This document shows, piece after piece, positions 26,547 to 37,578 of a DNA stretch of 64,000 nucleotides. The notes beneath the pieces are model-generated. The model saw only the letters and a program-made list of their open reading frames with translations, ran no database searches and was not told the origin of the DNA. A program made the position numbers and the translations under genes. The stretch is from positions 434,001 to 498,000 of the forward strand of contig NZ_WTYQ01000003.1 in NCBI RefSeq assembly GCF_009828105.1, given 5' to 3'. Source of the stretch: Altericroceibacterium indicum (GTDB taxonomy: Bacteria > Pseudomonadota > Alphaproteobacteria > Sphingomonadales > Sphingomonadaceae). Within the stretch, counting starts at the first letter, position 1, and every line of letters begins with the position of its first letter.

Positions 26547-27491
26547 ATGAGCGGCAAGCACCCACCCCATATGCTCACCCCCGATGAAACGGGCATCGCT
26601 GAGGCTGCCCGGCTTCTGCGTTCGGGAAAGCTGGTCGCTGTGCCGACTGAGACAGTCTATGGGCTGGCTGCAAGGGCTGATCAGGCAGAGGCGGTCGCCA
26701 ATATCTATCGCGCCAAAGGCCGGCCTGATTTCAATCCGCTGATCTCCCATGTCGCCACGATGAAGCAGGCGCAGGATCTGGCGATTTTCGATGCCCGCGC
26801 GCTCAAATTGGCTGAGACCTACTGGCCCGGTCCGATGACGCTGATTCTGCCCGCAAAACAGCCTTCGGGCGTGGCGGCGGCGGTCACAGCGGGCTTGCCT
26901 ACCATTGCGGTGCGTATACCCGCACATCCTATCATGCGCGCCTTGTTAAACGAACTGAGTCTGCCGCTTGCTGCACCTTCAGCCAATAGGAGCGGATGTA
27001 TCAGCCCCAGCAAGCCGACTCATGTCATGCAATCGCTGGGCGGTAAGGTGGATGCGATTCTTGATGGTGGGCCGTGCGCCAAGGGTGTGGAATCGACCAT
27101 TGTCGCCCTGCGCCCTGAGGGCTGGCAGATTCTGCGCCCCGGACCGCTCACTGAAGAAGATATTACCGCAACTCTGGGCAAAGCGCCGCTTACACTGGAC
27201 AAGGGCAAGATTGAGGCACCGGGGCAATTGGCCAGCCATTATGCCCCCGGAAAGCCCGTGCGGCTTGAGGTGACTGGCCCACAAGCGGATGAGTTCATGA
27301 TCGGATTTGGCACGGTAGCAGGCGATGTCACTCTGTCTGCCAATGGTGATTGCGCGGAAGCGGCGGCGAATCTTTACCAATGCCTGCATGATGGCGCAGC
27401 TGCGCCGCATCCCCGGATTGCCGTAGCGCCGATCCCCCAAAGCGGAATCGGCGCGGCTATCAATGATCGGCTCCAGCGTGCCGCGGCTTAA
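26547..27491 (+). CDS. L-threonylcarbamoyladenylate synthase, Sua5 type
   Basis: A 314-residue two-domain Sua5/YrdC enzyme that makes threonylcarbamoyl-AMP for t6A37 in tRNAs. The YrdC domain (about residues 15-205) includes 'VPTETVYGLAARAD', 'KGRPDFNPLISHV' and 'PSANRSGCISPS'; the extra C-terminal Sua5 domain begins after 'APGQLASHYAPGKPV'. The length puts it with Sua5 rather than the short TsaC form. Only 26 bp separate it from the divergent ATPase. Confidence 0.93.
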   Translation: MSGKHPPHMLTPDETGIAEAARLLRSGKLVAVPTETVYGLAARADQAEAVANIYRAKGRPDFNPLISHVATMKQAQDLAIFDARALKLAETYWPGPMTLILPAKQPSGVAAAVTAGLPTIAVRIPAHPIMRALLNELSLPLAAPSANRSGCISPSKPTHVMQSLGGKVDAILDGGPCAKGVESTIVALRPEGWQILRPGPLTEEDITATLGKAPLTLDKGKIEAPGQLASHYAPGKPVRLEVTGPQADEFMIGFGTVAGDVTLSANGDCAEAAANLYQCLHDGAAAPHPRIAVAPIPQSGIGAAINDRLQRAAA

Positions 27492-27504
27492 CGCGCCGAC
27501 TGCT

Positions 27505-28242
27505 TCACTTTTTACCGCAAGTCACTGTTCCTGAACCACTCACTTTCTGGGTGCATTCTGCGGTTCCATAGACATCAACATCCCCGGAGCCTGCGACTGA
27601 GACATCGGCATGGTCCAATGCGCGAACCGCCACATCACCAGAGCCGCTGATCTTGACGCTGGCTGTGCTTGCGGTCAGCTCGGACATATAGACGTTGCCG
27701 CTCCCGGCTATGCTGACTTTGAGTTGATCCGTACTGCCTTTGGCGCGCAGATCACCCGAGCCAGAAATCGAGGCGTTCAGTGACTGCGCCTGAACCGATT
27801 GGGCATTGATTGATCCTGAACCAGCGATCGATAATTTCCCTGTCTGGCCGAGTTCTTGCGTGGTGATATCGCCTGAGCCTTTCAGAGCAAGCTCTGCCGG
27901 GGGCGGCATCGTCAAATGAATGCGGGCTGCATTTCGTCCGGCACCATCCTTGTCATTTCGGCCAATCAGCAAAGTTCCGTCTTCCAAGCGGAAGCGCAGG
28001 GCTTTTTTGGCCTGTTCGTCGCCCTCAGCCGTGAGGGAGGGGGTTGTACCAGAAGTGATTTCAAGCACGTCCGGGCCGGCAAGAGTGACCTTGTCAAATG
28101 ATTGGCTGGTAAGATCCAGCTCAGACAAGGTTTGCCCTTCCATCGCGTTGGACTGATTAATAAATGTGCAGCCACTCAGAGCGGTTGCGCCTATCACCCC
28201 CAGAGCCAGAGCACGAAAAATGTTTCGATTGGACAATTGCAT
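27505..28242 (-). CDS. DUF2807 (GIN domain) lipoprotein
   Basis: A 245-residue lipoprotein with lipobox ALSGC (Cys25) and a right-handed beta-helix-like GIN domain. The second half is a ladder of 'SGSGD' turns repeated about every 19-20 residues, with 'VSVAGSGDV' as typical rung. Family members are envelope proteins of unknown role, often next to stress regulators. It is transcribed toward the Sua5 end, after the carD terminator. Confidence 0.88.
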   Translation of the reverse strand: MQLSNRNIFRALALGVIGATALSGCTFINQSNAMEGQTLSELDLTSQSFDKVTLAGPDVLEITSGTTPSLTAEGDEQAKKALRFRLEDGTLLIGRNDKDGAGRNAARIHLTMPPPAELALKGSGDITTQELGQTGKLSIAGSGSINAQSVQAQSLNASISGSGDLRAKGSTDQLKVSIAGSGNVYMSELTASTASVKISGSGDVAVRALDHADVSVAGSGDVDVYGTAECTQKVSGSGTVTCGKK

Positions 28243-28331
28243 AATAAGAACCCCTTAAAGATGGGGCTATTTTGCGGTGCATTCTGCCAAATCAGCAAGC
28301 GCTTTGATCGAAGCAAAGGCGCATTTGGCAG

Positions 28332-28365
28332 AAAAAAAAGCCGCCCGTTTTCGAGCGGCTTTTTC
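28332..28365 (-). terminator. Intrinsic terminator after carD
   Basis: A stem AAGCCGC / GCGGCTT with a 10-base loop, followed on the minus strand by eight T residues. A shorter T-run on the plus strand gives weaker activity the other way. It isolates carD from the downstream lipoprotein gene. Confidence 0.88.
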
Positions 28366-28383
28366 ATAAGACCTGCAAAACGC

Positions 28384-28917
28384 TCAAGCGTCTTCAGTGT
28401 TCTCATAATATTGCGGAGCATGTTCGTTCAGCACTTCGAGAATTTTCTTCAGTGCAGCAGGCTCATCAGTTTCTTCCATCGCCGCCAATTCGCGGGCCAG
28501 ACGGCTTGAAGCGGCTTCGAAGATCTGCCGTTCAGAATAGCTCTGTTCAGGCTGATCGTCCGGACGGAAAAGATCGCGGGTCACTTCGGCGATGGATACC
28601 AGATCGCCGGAATTGATCTTCGCTTCATATTCCTGAGCGCGGCGCGACCACATGGTGCGCTTGACCTTGGGTTTGCCCTTGAGGGTCTGCATCGCTTCTT
28701 TCAGCGTCTTGTCGCTGGAGAGCTTGCGCATTCCGATCGCTTCCACCTTATTGGTGGGGACGCGCAAGGTCATACGCTCTTTTTCAAACCGCAAAACGTA
28801 AAGTTCGAGCTGCATTCCAGCGATTTCTTCGCTCTGCAGTTCCATCACGCGACCTACGCCGTGCTTTGGGTAAACGACATAATCTCCGACATCGAATGCG
28901 GGCGCATTGGCAGCCAT
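28384..28917 (-). CDS. carD: CarD family transcription regulator
   Basis: A 177-residue CarD/CdnL protein. The N-terminal RNA polymerase-interaction (Tudor-like) domain starts with 'FDVGDYVVYPKHGVGRVMEL', and the C-terminal helical domain includes 'MWSRRAQEYEAKINSGDL', which touches promoter DNA. It activates rRNA and housekeeping promoters by stabilising open complexes. A 227-bp leader lies upstream, with an inverted repeat at 29043-29071. A strong terminator follows. Confidence 0.93.
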   Translation of the reverse strand: MAANAPAFDVGDYVVYPKHGVGRVMELQSEEIAGMQLELYVLRFEKERMTLRVPTNKVEAIGMRKLSSDKTLKEAMQTLKGKPKVKRTMWSRRAQEYEAKINSGDLVSIAEVTRDLFRPDDQPEQSYSERQIFEAASSRLARELAAMEETDEPAALKKILEVLNEHAPQYYENTEDA

Positions 28918-29042
28918 TTACTTTCCTTTCCTAGCCAGGCAGACACACGCTCAAGCGGAAATGACACGAAAACCCGCGGGCAAACGCCGGTTGCTTTCCT
29001 GTCACTTCGGGCGTGGGTAGGGTGCCTGCCTTCCTGTTCAGG

Positions 29043-29071
29043 CTGTCACCTGGGGGATATAAAGGTGACAG
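29043..29071. promoter_or_regulatory. Inverted repeat upstream of carD, possible operator
   Basis: CTGTCACC (29043-29050) and GGTGACAG (29064-29071) form a perfect 8-bp inverted repeat spaced about two DNA turns apart. A further CTGTCAC half-site lies at 28999-29005. The position between yihY and carD suits an operator or an RNA hairpin; which one cannot be told. Confidence 0.45.
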
Positions 29072-29144
29072 TTGACGCATTATATAGCAGAACCGTAACA
29101 AAATTGCTAGCCTGCAACGTTATAGCGCTCACACTGCCTATCTT

Positions 29145-30029
29145 TTATGCAGCGCCATAATCAGGTTTTTCCAGCGCCGCATCCAGCTCTGCTCCAAAAA
29201 GCAGCACATAGGCGGACAGATAAAGCCAGGTCAGCAGGACAATGACAGCGCCCAGTGATCCATAGGTTGCGTTGTAATTTCCGAAATTCGCAACGTAATA
29301 TCCAAAACCATTGGTGAGGATCATCCATCCCAGTGCCGCAAATAACGCACCCGGCGTAAACCAGCGTGCATCGGTGCGATCTTCCGCCGGGCCGAATCGG
29401 TAGAGTGCAGATGCGCCGATGATGCCACCCAGCAGCAACACACCATAGCTCACCAGCTTGGAGATTACGGCAGATGAGCCGGAGATGTCCGGCACCATAG
29501 AGCTTAGCGCTGTGAGTATGGTGGTGGCTGTCACGCCAATACCGGCCGCGATGATTCCGCAGGCGGTAATCGCCAATGACAGCAGATTGGACTTCAGGAA
29601 GCTGCGCTTTTCCTCACAATTGAAAGCAATGTTAAGCGCCACCACAATGCTATTGGCGGCCTTGCGTGCACCAAACAGGGCAATGGCCAGAGCAATGGCG
29701 AGGCCGATCCCCTTTTTGCCGGAAGAGCTTTGCACCACCGCTTCCAACTGGCCACCGATCAACTGGGTGCCGGGGCCGGGAATCATCTGGGCCAGAGCGT
29801 GGACATGTTCAGATACGGTCTGCGTATCGACGATGAGGCCATAGGACAGAACCACTGCGGCCAGCAGCGGAACAATCGCCAGAAAGATGAAATAGGCAAC
29901 GCCAGCAGAGACAATACCGACATTATCATTGCCGGCAGCTTTGAAAGATCCAATGAGGGTGGATTTGATATCGGCAGCAAATCGCTTCCACGGCGAGCGG
30001 TTGGTTGTCAGATAATCTGTCACAACCAA
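29145..30029 (-). CDS. YihY/BrkB family inner-membrane protein
   Basis: A 294-residue membrane protein with about six helices of the YihY/UPF0761 family, once annotated as ribonuclease BN in error. The typical motif 'VGIVSAGVAYFIFLAIVPLLAA' opens the membrane part and 'FTPGALFAALGWMI' is near the fourth helix. Function is unknown. It is transcribed leftward, 40 bp after fdxA. Confidence 0.9.
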   Translation of the reverse strand: MVVTDYLTTNRSPWKRFAADIKSTLIGSFKAAGNDNVGIVSAGVAYFIFLAIVPLLAAVVLSYGLIVDTQTVSEHVHALAQMIPGPGTQLIGGQLEAVVQSSSGKKGIGLAIALAIALFGARKAANSIVVALNIAFNCEEKRSFLKSNLLSLAITACGIIAAGIGVTATTILTALSSMVPDISGSSAVISKLVSYGVLLLGGIIGASALYRFGPAEDRTDARWFTPGALFAALGWMILTNGFGYYVANFGNYNATYGSLGAVIVLLTWLYLSAYVLLFGAELDAALEKPDYGAA

Positions 30030-30069
30030 CCTACTCTCTATTCGCTAAATTGTGCCGAAAGGGGAAGAA

Positions 30070-30408
30070 TCAGTCGCCTTCGCCGGGCTCTTCGGAGAAG
30101 AACTTTTCGAACTTGCCCTCTTCATCCTTCATTTCATCGGCATCCGCGGGCGGATCTTTACGCTCAGTAATATTGGGCCATTCCGCTGAATATTTGGTGT
30201 TGATCTCAAGCCATTTTTCAAGGCCTGGTTCGGTATCCGGAAGGATGGCTTCTGCCGGGCATTCGGGCTCACATACGCCGCAATCGATGCATTCGCTCGG
30301 GTTGATGACGAGCATATTCTCGCCTTCATAGAAGCAATCCACCGGACAGACCTCGACGCAGTCCGTATATTTGCAGCGGATACAGGCGTCGGTGACGACA
30401 TAGGTCAT
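30070..30408 (-). CDS. fdxA: 7Fe ferredoxin FdxA
   Basis: A 112-residue ferredoxin with one [3Fe-4S] and one [4Fe-4S] cluster. Cysteines at 9, 12, 17, 21, 25, 40, 43, 46 and 50 match the Azotobacter FdI pattern one residue shifted: 9, 17 and 50 for the 3Fe cluster; 21, 40, 43 and 46 for the 4Fe cluster. A long acidic C-terminal extension follows. The start overlaps the S4 gene stop, so it belongs to the helicase-S4-fdxA operon. Confidence 0.95.
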   Translation of the reverse strand: MTYVVTDACIRCKYTDCVEVCPVDCFYEGENMLVINPSECIDCGVCEPECPAEAILPDTEPGLEKWLEINTKYSAEWPNITERKDPPADADEMKDEEGKFEKFFSEEPGEGD

Positions 30409-30722
30409 GGCTGCTTCTTCCCTTTCTCAGTCTCAAAATGTGAATCGGTGCCTGCTATGGCGATTGATCCGCCAGCGTCAAGTTCCTCATAACATGAACG
30501 TGCTTCTGCCGGGGAGCCGCGCCGCGCCGGAAGGGCTGTCAAACGCAGCACCATCACACGTTTTGGCAGAGGCAGGGTCAGAATGTCACCTGTGGCTATT
30601 GGCCGGTCAAGCCGGACCACGCGCTGGCCATTGCAACGGATATGGCCTTCTGAAATCCAGCGCTGCGCTGCGCCCCGCGATTTTGCGAGGCGCAGAAAAC
30701 ACAGCAACCGATCAATCCGCAT
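30405..30722 (-). CDS. RNA-binding S4 domain protein (HslR-like)
   Basis: A 105-residue protein whose first 60 residues form an S4 RNA-binding fold ('[20 protein letters not shown]', '[10 protein letters not shown]', 'GDILTLPL'). It resembles Hsp15/HslR, which rescues stalled 50S-nascent chain complexes, but lacks the long basic tail. It shares one base with the helicase stop and overlaps fdxA, which suggests tight co-expression. Confidence 0.88.
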   Translation of the reverse strand: MRIDRLLCFLRLAKSRGAAQRWISEGHIRCNGQRVVRLDRPIATGDILTLPLPKRVMVLRLTALPARRGSPAEARSCYEELDAGGSIAIAGTDSHFETEKGKKQP

Positions 30723-33232
30723 TAACGGACAAGATCCGCCAGAGCGGCAAAGGCATTGCCTTCCCTCGGCTTGACCGGGGCTGATTTGCGTACCGGTGCC
30801 TTATCCTTGCGGACCGGACGCCAGCTCCACAAAGTGGGGGCAGGGGGGCCAAAAGCTCCTTCTGCCAGCTCGGGTGTTTTACCGGGTCGGAAACCAGCGT
30901 CGCGCATCAGCCCGATGAAATTTTCCGGCAACAGGCCCATGGATGTTGGCAGAGCCACATCCACACGGAAATATTTGGCCCCTGATTTGGCGCGGCTTTC
31001 ATGGGCGGCACGAAACAGCTTTTCAGCCATATCGACCCGGATCGCCTGTGCACCGGCACGGCGATAGCCAGCAGGCGCCTGCTTGCCTCCCGGGATAACG
31101 GCTTCCATTGCTTCACGGACAGGGCGGCGGTCTACGCCAATTGCCCGCAGCAAACGGCGCGGGGCAGGCTTCAGCAGCAACGGCACATAGACATCGAGCG
31201 AACCGATATTCACCCCAAGCTTGCGCATGAAAGGGCGCTTTTCCTTGGGGATCTGTGCCAATCCAGCGGCTTCGCGGTGAATCGTACCGGCCTTGTCAGC
31301 CAGAATCAGCAGCAGTGCGCGCACTTCGGAACCCGCATTGGGATCAGCCGCTGCCTCTTCGATCTTGCGCAAAGGGGCAAGTGGGGCAAGCTGGCCTTCC
31401 AGCCATACTTCCAGCGCTTCCTGCAACCGGGCCTTATGCGCCATATCCAGCGCGTTCAGTTCATTCGCCAGAACGAGACGCGGGCGAGAAGCGGTCTTAC
31501 CCGGCTCCAGCACAGCCACCACCTGGCCGTCTCGCCAGATTTTGCCCTTCTCGATCGTGAGTGAACCCAGATCCTTGTGAATCAGCATAGTGGCTTTGTC
31601 TGCCAGCAATTGCGGCAAGTGCTTTTCCGCCGCAGCGAGCATCAGCCGCCGGTCCTCATGATTAGCCGAGGCATCAACCACGAAGCGGAAGCCTTCAAGA
31701 TGGCCGATCGGCTCATCTTCCACTGTCACGATATTTTCGTCGGTCAGCGCAACGCGCATCAATCCTGAATCCTTACCCATGGTTTTCATCAATATAGCAG
31801 TTCGCCGATTGACGAAACGCTCCTTTAATCTTCCGTGCAGCGTATCAGACAGACGCGCTTCCACAGCTCTGGCGCGGGCCGCCATCTCATCGCGGGCCAG
31901 AACCCAATCGGGGCGCTGGCAAATATACGCCCAGCTCCGAATGGCCGCGATCCGGCCCTGTAGCGTGTGAATGTCCCCCTGAACACGGTCAAGCTCAGCA
32001 ATTCTTGCAGCAACAAAGTCTGCCCCCAGATATCCGCCCCGTAAATCCTGCCATAATCTTGTGACAAAACGGGAATGGGTTTCTGCCCCTTGCTGGCGGA
32101 AATCAGGCAATTGGCACACTTCCCAGAAGCGTCGGACCATGCCGGGTTTTCTGACCGAAGCGGCAATTTCAGGAAATTCTGCCAATTGTTTCAGCACTGC
32201 CAGATCAATTGCCTGTGGTGCGGGTGCGAGTTGCGGGTGGTCGGGCTTTTCTTCCAGATCCGCAATCAATGTTGCGAGTGAGTGAAAGCGCGGTTCTGCC
32301 TCGCGCCAGAACAATCTGGTCAGCGGTGCAAAGCGGTGTTCTTCAATGGCGTAAACTTCGTCTTCGGTAAATTCCGCCCCGTCAGAGCCCTTCGCACCCG
32401 CCAAAGTGCCGAATGTGCCATCCCGCTGATGACGCCCGGCACGCCCGGCAATCTGTGCCATTTCGGCCGGGTGAAGGCGGCGCAGGCGCACCCCGTCGAA
32501 CTTGGACAGGCTGGCAAAGGCCACGTGATTCACATCAAGGTTCAGCCCCATGCCGATAGCATCGGTGGCGACGATGTAATCCACTTCGCCCGATTGGAAC
32601 ATTTCGACCTGGCGATTGCGGGTTTCCGGGCTGAGCGCGCCCATCACCACTGCGGCCCCGCCGCGAAACCGGCGGAGCATTTCGGCCATGACGTAAACCT
32701 GCTCCACCGAGAAGGCGACAATGGCAGAGCGCGGCGGCAGGCGCGATAATTTGCGAGACCCCAGATGGGTAAGGGTGGAAAAGCGCGGCCGATCGCTCAC
32801 TTCCACACCCGGAACCAGCGCCCGCACCAGCGGCTCTACTGTGGCAGAGCCGAGAAACATCGTTTCATCGCGGCCGCGCGCATTCAGCAAACGGTCGGTG
32901 AAAATATGACCACGTTCACGGTCAGCGGCAAGCTGCACTTCATCAATGGCGACAAAAGCGCGGCCACCGCCATCACGCGGCATGGCTTCAGCGGTGCACA
33001 GAAGATAACGCGCACCCGGCGGCTCTATCCGTTCTTCGCCAGTAATCAGGGCGACTTGCTTGTCCCCCTTGATGGCGCAAACCTTGTCATAGACTTCACG
33101 CGCCAGCAGCCGCAGCGGAAAGCCGATGGCACCGCTGGAATGGGCGCACATCCGCTCAATCGCGAGATGGGTCTTGCCGGTATTGGTGGGCCCCAGAACG
33201 GCGCGCACCCGACTATCGGAAGCTGGGGACAT
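30722..33232 (-). CDS. Suv3-like superfamily 2 RNA/DNA helicase
   Basis: An 836-residue helicase. Motif I is 'GPTNTGKTHLA' at residues 13-23, motif II 'FVAIDEVQLA', motif III 'FLGSATV' and motif VI 'QIAGRAGR'; this pattern is that of Suv3/MgpS-like helicases found in alphaproteobacteria and mitochondria. A long C-terminal region follows, ending in a basic proline-rich tail. The first ATG of the frame is used; an upstream TTG is possible. Co-transcription with an S4 protein hints at an RNA role, which is inference. Confidence 0.88.
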   Translation of the reverse strand: MSPASDSRVRAVLGPTNTGKTHLAIERMCAHSSGAIGFPLRLLAREVYDKVCAIKGDKQVALITGEERIEPPGARYLLCTAEAMPRDGGGRAFVAIDEVQLAADRERGHIFTDRLLNARGRDETMFLGSATVEPLVRALVPGVEVSDRPRFSTLTHLGSRKLSRLPPRSAIVAFSVEQVYVMAEMLRRFRGGAAVVMGALSPETRNRQVEMFQSGEVDYIVATDAIGMGLNLDVNHVAFASLSKFDGVRLRRLHPAEMAQIAGRAGRHQRDGTFGTLAGAKGSDGAEFTEDEVYAIEEHRFAPLTRLFWREAEPRFHSLATLIADLEEKPDHPQLAPAPQAIDLAVLKQLAEFPEIAASVRKPGMVRRFWEVCQLPDFRQQGAETHSRFVTRLWQDLRGGYLGADFVAARIAELDRVQGDIHTLQGRIAAIRSWAYICQRPDWVLARDEMAARARAVEARLSDTLHGRLKERFVNRRTAILMKTMGKDSGLMRVALTDENIVTVEDEPIGHLEGFRFVVDASANHEDRRLMLAAAEKHLPQLLADKATMLIHKDLGSLTIEKGKIWRDGQVVAVLEPGKTASRPRLVLANELNALDMAHKARLQEALEVWLEGQLAPLAPLRKIEEAAADPNAGSEVRALLLILADKAGTIHREAAGLAQIPKEKRPFMRKLGVNIGSLDVYVPLLLKPAPRRLLRAIGVDRRPVREAMEAVIPGGKQAPAGYRRAGAQAIRVDMAEKLFRAAHESRAKSGAKYFRVDVALPTSMGLLPENFIGLMRDAGFRPGKTPELAEGAFGPPAPTLWSWRPVRKDKAPVRKSAPVKPREGNAFAALADLVR

Positions 33233-33456
33233 CACAATGCCGATGAACTTGGCAATTTCGGCGCCGTCCCGCAAGGTGGTTCGACCAATTTGCCCCAAAA
33301 TGGAGGGGATTGATCGCGATTCATGCCAAATTTACTTTATTCCTGCGAATGTCATGGCATGAAATAGAGCAGCAACCTTGGACAGCTGACAGGCAGAAAT
33401 GCCGATAATGACCGCAAGATCGGTCATTGAAAGGGAGCGCCGACGGAGGGCGGATC

Positions 33457-35106
33457 GTGTTGGAACATGGTGACCTCACCGATAAGGATGAGGGTGGGAA
33501 TGAGAGTCTAAGCAATGGCGCCGAGAAACCTCGTCGCGATCTGCATGATGACGCGCCTCAGATTCTGCACCTGCGCCGGACAGATGTGCACACGATTCAA
33601 ACCCGCCAGAATGATCCGGGCTGGAGGGAATCTTACGCAAGATGGCGGCAGAGCTTTTCGCAGCGCTTCGCCAAATGGGATATCGCCCCGGATCTTGCCA
33701 AAGATATCGGATCAGCCCGCTGGCTGCGCGGATTGGGCACGCTGATCGCGTTGAGCGTGTTGGCGCTTCTGTGCTGGCCGGATTTCGCCCCAGTGGAAGC
33801 GGCACCGGCCATGCGGATTGATGAACGGGCGCGGGATGAATTTCGTAGCCAGATGATTATGCCACTGGCTCTGGGTGCTGACAGTGGCCGCCATATGGGG
33901 GCGACGCGCTTTGTTTCTCCGCTGAATGATGCACCCGAACGCCCCAGCCTTGAATTTGTGGCGACGCTTGCTCGGGGCGATAGTTTTGCCCGCATGTTGC
34001 AGCGCGCAGGGATTGGCAGGGAAGAATCAGCGCATCTGGCCAATATGATCGACAAGGCGATGCCGCTTTCTGAAATTGAACCGGGAACACAGGTTGATAT
34101 CGTGCTCGGCCGCCGCCCGGCCAAAGATGCACCGCGCCCGGTGGATTCGCTTTCCTTCCGCGCCCGCTTTGACTTGAAACTGGCGGTGGAGCGGCGTGAT
34201 GGCCGCTTGCAGCTCGCCCCCCATCATATCCGGGTGGATGATACGCCGCTCAGAATCCGGGGCACGGTTGGCTCCAGCCTTTATCGTTCCGCCCGCGCTG
34301 CCGGTGCGCCGCCGCGTGCGATTCAGCAATATTTGCGCCAGCTCGGCACGGAACTGAACGTGCAGCGCGATATCAAAAGCTCGGACGAATTTGATCTGAT
34401 GCTGGATTACAAACGTGCCGCCACAGGTGAAGTGGAGCCGGGCGATTTGCTTTACGCATCGGTGATCCGCAACGGCAAGCCGGTCAAACAGATGATGCGC
34501 TGGGGTAAGGATGATCGCTTTTTTGAAGCCTCTGGCGTGGGGGCACAGCAAAATGGCCTGATGGCTCCGGTGCCGGGCCGGATCACGTCGAATTATGGAA
34601 TGCGCCGCCATCCGATCCTTGGCTATAAAAGAATGCACGCAGGCATGGATTTCAAGGCCACCTATGGCCAGCCAATCTATGCGGCGAGCGATGGCAAAGT
34701 GGTCTATGCCGGGCGTCATGGCGGGCATGGCAATTATGTGAAGCTCAACCATGGCAATGGCCTTGCCACGGGCTATGCCCATATGAGCAAAATCGCCGTG
34801 CGATCAGGCTCTTACGTAAAGCGGGGTCAGGTCATCGGCTATGTCGGTTCCACGGGTCTCTCCACCGGGCCGCATCTCCATTATGAAATGTATCGCAACG
34901 GGCAGACGATCAATCCTGCTTCGGTGAAATTCGTCACCCGTGCGCAGCTTGCAGGCAGCGAATTATCTGCTTTCCGCGCTGAACTGGCCAATTTGCAGAG
35001 TATTCCGGCAGGGGCTGCGCTGGCTAGCCTGCCACCTGATACAACCATGCAAGGCGGGCCGGAACGCGAGATTGACCGGGTGGAACAGCCGAAAAAAATC
35101 GATTGA
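33457..35106 (+). CDS. M23 family metallopeptidase, single-pass membrane protein
   Basis: A protein of about 549 residues with a cytoplasmic N-terminus (about 90 residues), one membrane helix (around 'GTLIALSVLALLCWPDF'), an OapA/LysM-like middle and a C-terminal LytM domain. The zinc ligands are in 'MHAGMDF' and 'PHLHYEMY'. It should cut peptidoglycan cross-links or activate amidases. The GTG start has GGAGGG six bases upstream; an in-frame TTG at 33427 is less likely. Confidence 0.87.
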   Translation: MLEHGDLTDKDEGGNESLSNGAEKPRRDLHDDAPQILHLRRTDVHTIQTRQNDPGWRESYARWRQSFSQRFAKWDIAPDLAKDIGSARWLRGLGTLIALSVLALLCWPDFAPVEAAPAMRIDERARDEFRSQMIMPLALGADSGRHMGATRFVSPLNDAPERPSLEFVATLARGDSFARMLQRAGIGREESAHLANMIDKAMPLSEIEPGTQVDIVLGRRPAKDAPRPVDSLSFRARFDLKLAVERRDGRLQLAPHHIRVDDTPLRIRGTVGSSLYRSARAAGAPPRAIQQYLRQLGTELNVQRDIKSSDEFDLMLDYKRAATGEVEPGDLLYASVIRNGKPVKQMMRWGKDDRFFEASGVGAQQNGLMAPVPGRITSNYGMRRHPILGYKRMHAGMDFKATYGQPIYAASDGKVVYAGRHGGHGNYVKLNHGNGLATGYAHMSKIAVRSGSYVKRGQVIGYVGSTGLSTGPHLHYEMYRNGQTINPASVKFVTRAQLAGSELSAFRAELANLQSIPAGAALASLPPDTTMQGGPEREIDRVEQPKKID

Positions 35107-35149
35107 GGCATTCCGCCTGATTGAAGCGGGGCCTTGCATGATGCACTGA

Positions 35150-36727
<1,578 letters not shown>

Positions 36728-36731
<4 letters not shown>

Positions 36732-37294
36732 CTCAGCACTTCGGCGCGCTGATCCTGCCCTTTGAAGGCAAGACCCCGCAAATCCACGAAAGCGCCTTTA
36801 TCGCGCCCGGTGCGCGGATCATTGGTGATGTCACCATCGGGCCGGAAGCTTCCATCTGGTATAATTGCGTGCTGCGGGGCGATATTCACAAAATCGTGAT
36901 CGGCGCGCGCAGCAATGTGCAGGATGGCAGCGTGATTCACGTCGAAGGCCCGCGCCCGGATACAGAGGGCAATCCCACTATTATCGGCGATGATTGCGTG
37001 GTCGGCCATATGGCCACCGCCCATGGTTGCGTGTTGGAAGACCACGCCTTCCTTGGTATGGGGGCGATTGCGATGGATGGCGCGCGGATTGGCCGCCATG
37101 CGATGCTGGCCGCAGGGGCGTTGCTGTCCCCCGGCAAGGTGATTCCGGAACGTGAAATCTGGGCTGGCCGCCCGGCAAAATTCATGCGTGCCTTGTCAGA
37201 AGAACAGGCGACCAAGGTGGCGTTCCAGAGCCTGCGTTATGTGGAACTGGCCCAGCGGCACAAGGCGGCGCTTCGTGGCGAAACCGAAGCCTGA
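36728..37294 (+). CDS. Gamma-carbonic anhydrase family protein
   Basis: A 188-residue left-handed beta-helix protein of the gamma-carbonic anhydrase/PaaY group. Hexapeptide turns run from about residue 25 to 130, and zinc-ligand histidines fit 'DGSVIHVEG' and 'VVGHMATAHGC'. The start overlaps the upstream stop. Some members lack carbonic anhydrase activity, so the reaction is not certain. Confidence 0.88.
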
Positions 37295-37553
37295 TTTCCC
37301 GCCCGCAGCGGATATTCTTGCCCAATGCGATAGGGAAGGGCGGCTGGCCGTGCGGGTGACTCCGGGTGCCCGCAGCGAGAGTATCACCATTGCCAAGCAG
37401 GGAATCGCCCTGAAAACCCGCGCCAAGCCCAAGGATGGGGAGGCGAATGGCGCGGTGATTGCCATGCTGGCCAAAGCGCTGGGCACGGCCCCTTCGCGGA
37501 TTACGCTGCTGCGGGGGGATACATCGCGTGAGAAGATGGTGCAGATTCAGTAA
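37275..37553 (+). CDS. DUF167 (YggU-like) family protein
   Basis: A 92-residue protein of the DUF167 family, recognised by 'RVTPGARSESI', 'KTRAKPKDGEAN' and 'LLRGDTSREKMVQI'. Function is unknown. The likely start is GTG at 37275, which overlaps the carbonic anhydrase gene by 20 bp and has a purine-rich site before it; the open frame further upstream is in the neighbour's coding region. Confidence 0.82.
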   Translation: MAKPKPDFPPAADILAQCDREGRLAVRVTPGARSESITIAKQGIALKTRAKPKDGEANGAVIAMLAKALGTAPSRITLLRGDTSREKMVQIQ

Positions 37554-37578
37554 GGGGCAGATCCGGCTGGTATCCGCC

